A DNA stretch of 7,569 bases from an uncultured Coriobacteriaceae bacterium (GTDB lineage Bacteria > Actinomycetota > Coriobacteriia > Coriobacteriales > Atopobiaceae), in the NCBI GenBank assembly GCA_900551595.1, contig URWR01000075.1, positions 1 through 7,569 of the forward strand, given 5' to 3'. Every line of letters begins with the position of its first letter. Positions within the stretch are counted from its first letter, which is position 1. The notes under the pieces were generated by a model, which saw nothing but the letters and a program-made list of their open reading frames with translations, searched no databases and was not told the DNA's origin. The translations under genes and the position numbers were made by a program. Of this stretch, positions 5,462 to 7,569 are shown one piece after another.

Positions 5462-6454
5462 TTATGCGTTTCGTCCAAACGCTTCCATCAGAATCGAAGC
5501 GATACCACACAGAAGGCCTCCGGCTGGCCAAGCGAGCCAAAACAGCGGGTTATGTCCCACAAACAAAAATCCGAGGCCGACAATGGTTGCACCAATCATG
5601 ATGGCACCACACACCGCACCAATCTTTTCGTTGATGCGCTTTTGTGCCATGAGGGCATCTTTGCGGGCACTATCCAGTTGGGCAGCGGCAATATCTTCAA
5701 TTTCGGCATCTTCAATTGCACTCTTATTGTATTCAGCGATGTTGGTTCGACCGAGAAGCATGCCAAAGTGCACGATAAGCCACACGCCAATGGCCATAAC
5801 AAACAGAAAGACAGATCCAGAAGCTTCCGTACCAACAATGCTGTCAAACAGAGCAGGCGTAAACATTCCCAACAGAATGCAAGCAATTCCACCAATAAGA
5901 CCGTAGGTAAATTGCGTACGAGCGTGCTGCTTTTCTTCAGCTGTATAGAAATCCTCAATATAGGGATGAGCGCGTACAAAAGCTGTATGTTCCATCCCAG
6001 CAGGAATGAGAAACATCAAGCCAACAATAATGGATGCAAAAAGCGCTATAGGAGGAACAAGGCTATCGGATGAGGCGAATGGTTCAAGACCATCGAGAAG
6101 AGCGCAGAGGCCAACTCCAGCAATGATAATAGCGACACCTGTAGGAACCTGCCATGCTATCTTGCGCTGATGCTCATCGTACCCGCATATGTCGGTGGGA
6201 GGTCCAGCAGGAATTTGTGCCGCTGCATCCACCACTGTTTCATTCGCGCATGCAGAAAGATCACCTTGAACCAGATCGTCCAAACTGCAATCAAACAACT
6301 GACAAATCTTGAGTAGCTTATCCATTTCCGGATAGCTTTTCTCGGCTTCCCAGTTCGTAACCGATTGACGAGAAACACCCAGCAACATTGCAAGCTGCTC
6401 TTGCGTCATATTTCGTGAGGCGCGGAGATACTGAAGATTGTTGCGGAAGCTCAT
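5462..6454 (-). CDS. XRE-family HTH regulator fused to a six-helix membrane domain
   Basis: A 330-residue protein. Residues 1-64 form a Cro/C1-type helix-turn-helix (MTQEQLAMLLGVSRQSVTNWE at 16-36, with the usual PxxxKLxKIxxxFxxSLDDL pattern after it). A polar linker (65-100) leads to a membrane part with about six helices: 104-121, 132-151, 183-202, 214-235, 278-299 and 303-324. The loop 236-276 is charged and probably cytoplasmic. The design is a membrane-tethered DNA-binding protein; the signal it senses is unknown. I take the ATG at 6454 because GAAAGG lies 6 bases upstream and the HTH starts there; the reading frame stays open to 6703, but that extension (residues rich in Arg, Cys, Trp) does not resemble the domain. 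The gene is monocistronic as far as can be seen, facing the CmpB-like gene. Confidence 0.87.
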   Translation of the reverse strand: MSFRNNLQYLRASRNMTQEQLAMLLGVSRQSVTNWEAEKSYPEMDKLLKICQLFDCSLDDLVQGDLSACANETVVDAAAQIPAGPPTDICGYDEHQRKIAWQVPTGVAIIIAGVGLCALLDGLEPFASSDSLVPPIALFASIIVGLMFLIPAGMEHTAFVRAHPYIEDFYTAEEKQHARTQFTYGLIGGIACILLGMFTPALFDSIVGTEASGSVFLFVMAIGVWLIVHFGMLLGRTNIAEYNKSAIEDAEIEDIAAAQLDSARKDALMAQKRINEKIGAVCGAIMIGATIVGLGFLFVGHNPLFWLAWPAGGLLCGIASILMEAFGRNA

Positions 6455-6642
6455 GAGAGACCTTTCGTTAGTTACTATCTGCTGTCTGCCGGCACCATTA
6501 AAACTACGGTAGCAAAAGCCTCTTATCCACCAACTGACGGCTGCTTTTTTATCTCTTTTCATGCGCCCTCTGGTTGCATTGCGCAGGTAGATGGCGTGTA
6601 AGCTCTTTTTATCTCGAGCTTGCGAAGTAGGTCTTACAGAAA

Positions 6643-6659
6643 TGCAACTAGCGGTTGCA
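6643..6659. repeat. Inverted repeat TGCAAC-N5-GTTGCA, possible operator
   Basis: Perfect 6-bp arms around five bases, about 190 bp upstream of the XRE-membrane start. The half-site with one extra base, GGTTGCA, recurs at 6572-6578. It could be a regulator binding site; this is inference. Confidence 0.3.
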
Positions 6660-6689
6660 CGGCGGCAAAACACCCAGACCTTCACACAA

Positions 6690-6718
6690 AGAGGTGTTGG
6701 CACACCACCAACACCTCT
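6690..6718 (-). terminator. Probable terminator of pgi
   Basis: Perfect 11-bp stem (AGAGGTGTTGG with CCAACACCTCT) and a 7-base loop, about 80 bp after the pgi stop. On the minus strand the stem is followed by UUGUGUG, so the U-run is poor; it is still the only strong hairpin after pgi and separates it from the XRE-membrane gene. Confidence 0.6.
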
Positions 6719-6797
6719 CAGAAATCAAACACTGATTGTGCAAAGCTAGACCAACACGAAGCCTTTGATCCGATGCTTCTGCCCTACGCCTCTCGCA

Positions 6798-7569
6798 TTA
6801 CTTGCGGTGCGCGCGATAGTACTCGATAAGCGCCTGGGTGGAAGGATCCTGTACGGCAAGTGCCTCGTCATCATGGAACGCCGGGGTTATCTGCTTTGCC
6901 AGCTGCTTGCCCAGCTCGACACCCCACTGGTCATAGCTATCAAGGCCCCAAACCGTGCCCTCAACAAATGTGATGTGCTCATACAGAGCAATAAGCTCGC
7001 CAAGTGCATGAGGCGTGAGCTCTGCACCAAAAATCGAGGTGGTTGGACGATTGCCGGTAAAGACGCGCGCAGGAACCATCCACTCTGCTGTGCCCTCAGC
7101 ACGGACTTCGTCGGCAGTCTTGCCAAAGGCAAGCGCCTTTGTCTGTGCGAGGAAGTTTCCTAAGAACAGCTCATGCACGTCCTGATCGCCATCCTGTGTG
7201 GGATTAGGCGTATTGACAAACGCGATAAAGTCGCACGGAATCAGGCGGGTTCCCTGGTGAATCAGCTGGTAGAAAGCATGCTGACCGTTGGTGCCGGGCT
7301 CGCCCCAGAAGATCTCGCCGGTATCGGACGTAACAGGCGTACCATCCCAGCGCACGCTCTTGCCATTTGACTCCATGGTGAGCTGCTGCAGATAGGCTGG
7401 GAAGCGATGCAGATACTGGTCGTACGGCAGTATGGCGTGAGATGCCATACCAAAGAAATTGACGTACCACACGTTCATGAGGCCCATGAGGGCAACAACA
7501 TTCTCCTCAAGGGGCTTCTCGGCAAAGTAGGTATCCAAGTCATGGAAGCCAGCCAGCAACTCGGCAAAA
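6798..7569 (-). CDS. pgi: Glucose-6-phosphate isomerase (partial, 5' end off the right edge)
   Basis: Cytoplasmic glycolytic enzyme that interconverts glucose 6-phosphate and fructose 6-phosphate. About 256 residues, the C-terminal half, are visible; the frame stays open to the right edge (FAELLAG just before the first TTG), so the TTG at 7559 is internal and the true start is outside the window. The segment is strongly E. coli-like: [61 protein letters not shown] and [11 protein letters not shown]. The catalytic Glu (in GEPGTNGQ), His (in LIHQGT) and Lys (in ELGKQLA), equivalent to Glu357, His388 and Lys518 of the rabbit enzyme, are all present, so the protein looks active. It ends at TAA 6800-6798 and is followed by a probable terminator. 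Confidence 0.96.
   Translation of the reverse strand, partial: FAELLAGFHDLDTYFAEKPLEENVVALMGLMNVWYVNFFGMASHAILPYDQYLHRFPAYLQQLTMESNGKSVRWDGTPVTSDTGEIFWGEPGTNGQHAFYQLIHQGTRLIPCDFIAFVNTPNPTQDGDQDVHELFLGNFLAQTKALAFGKTADEVRAEGTAEWMVPARVFTGNRPTTSIFGAELTPHALGELIALYEHITFVEGTVWGLDSYDQWGVELGKQLAKQITPAFHDDEALAVQDPSTQALIEYYRAHRK

Larger units (their letters stand above)
6455..6797. other. 343-bp intergenic region upstream of the XRE-membrane gene and downstream of pgi
   Basis: I see no convincing gene. It holds the pgi terminator (6690-6718), an inverted repeat TGCAAC-TAGCG-GTTGCA (6643-6659), two copies of TTTTTATCTC exactly 60 bp apart (6546-6555 and 6606-6615), and a second GGTTGCA (6572-6578). The promoter of the XRE-membrane gene must be here or further upstream but I cannot place it with confidence; TTTAAT-like bases around 6500 lack a matching -35. 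Confidence 0.6.

Noticed and set aside
5453..6073. 206-codon plus-strand open frame
   Set aside because: Antisense to the XRE-membrane gene, whose HTH and six helices are convincing; the antisense peptide is low-complexity and Asn/His-rich.
6512..6550. Plus-strand terminator-like sequence (GTAGC with GCTGC, then six T)
   Set aside because: The stem is only 5 bp with a long loop, and no plus-strand gene lies upstream to be terminated.
6455..6703. N-terminal extension of the XRE-membrane protein to the ATG at 6703
   Set aside because: The extension does not resemble the family and would hide the good ribosome site and ATG at 6454 that start exactly at the HTH.
7557..7559. TTG as the start of glucose-6-phosphate isomerase
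   Set aside because: The frame is open to the edge and upstream residues match the family, so this is an internal Leu codon.

Overview
The window looks like a piece of a mid-GC actinobacterial chromosome. The class Coriobacteriia (the Atopobium, Olsenella, Eggerthella side) is my best guess, made only from the mix of features: a T-box leader, a Tat-type lipoprotein solute-binding protein, a CmpB-like membrane protein, good Shine-Dalgarno sites and intermediate base composition. No rRNA or other phylogenetic marker is present, so this stays an inference. I see no insertion sequence, CRISPR array, tRNA or prophage gene.

Layout from left to right. At 1-985 (minus) lies the first and larger part of a TrpX-type ABC transporter substrate-binding lipoprotein, cut by the left edge. 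Its leader (about 1043-1370) carries the marks of a tryptophan T-box riboswitch: a promoter, an AGAGAG motif, a UGG specifier in an internal loop, a T-box bulge (UGGC) that fits the G73 discriminator of tRNA-Trp, and a 16-bp terminator whose 5' arm competes with the antiterminator. At 1426-3003 (minus) is a membrane-anchored CapA/PGA_cap-type metallophosphatase-like protein. At 3050-3979 (minus) is a ribokinase, RbsK, whose start I move to a GTG behind a clean AAGGAG site. At 4114-4566 (minus) is a small HD-domain phosphohydrolase. Divergent from it, at 4659-5450 (plus), is a five-helix CmpB/COG4905 'putative ABC transporter permease' family protein. Convergent with that, at 5462-6454 (minus), is an XRE-type DNA-binding domain fused to a six-helix membrane domain. 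At 6798-7569 (minus) is the C-terminal half of glucose-6-phosphate isomerase, cut by the right edge.

How the parts relate. The T-box would switch on tryptophan uptake when uncharged tRNA-Trp accumulates, and trpY/trpZ-like permease and ATPase genes would be expected just beyond the left edge. RbsK and the CapA-like gene are 46 bp apart in the same direction and could share the promoter upstream of rbsK, though their functions do not obviously match. Pgi and RbsK are core sugar-phosphate enzymes. The HD protein and the CmpB-like protein share a short divergent promoter region.

The window holds mostly ordinary housekeeping and transport genes. The most informative element is the Trp T-box with a palindrome on its promoter, controlling a protein with no tryptophan in its visible part. 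The least understood genes are the XRE-membrane fusion and the HD/CmpB divergent pair. I found no convincing new multi-gene system.
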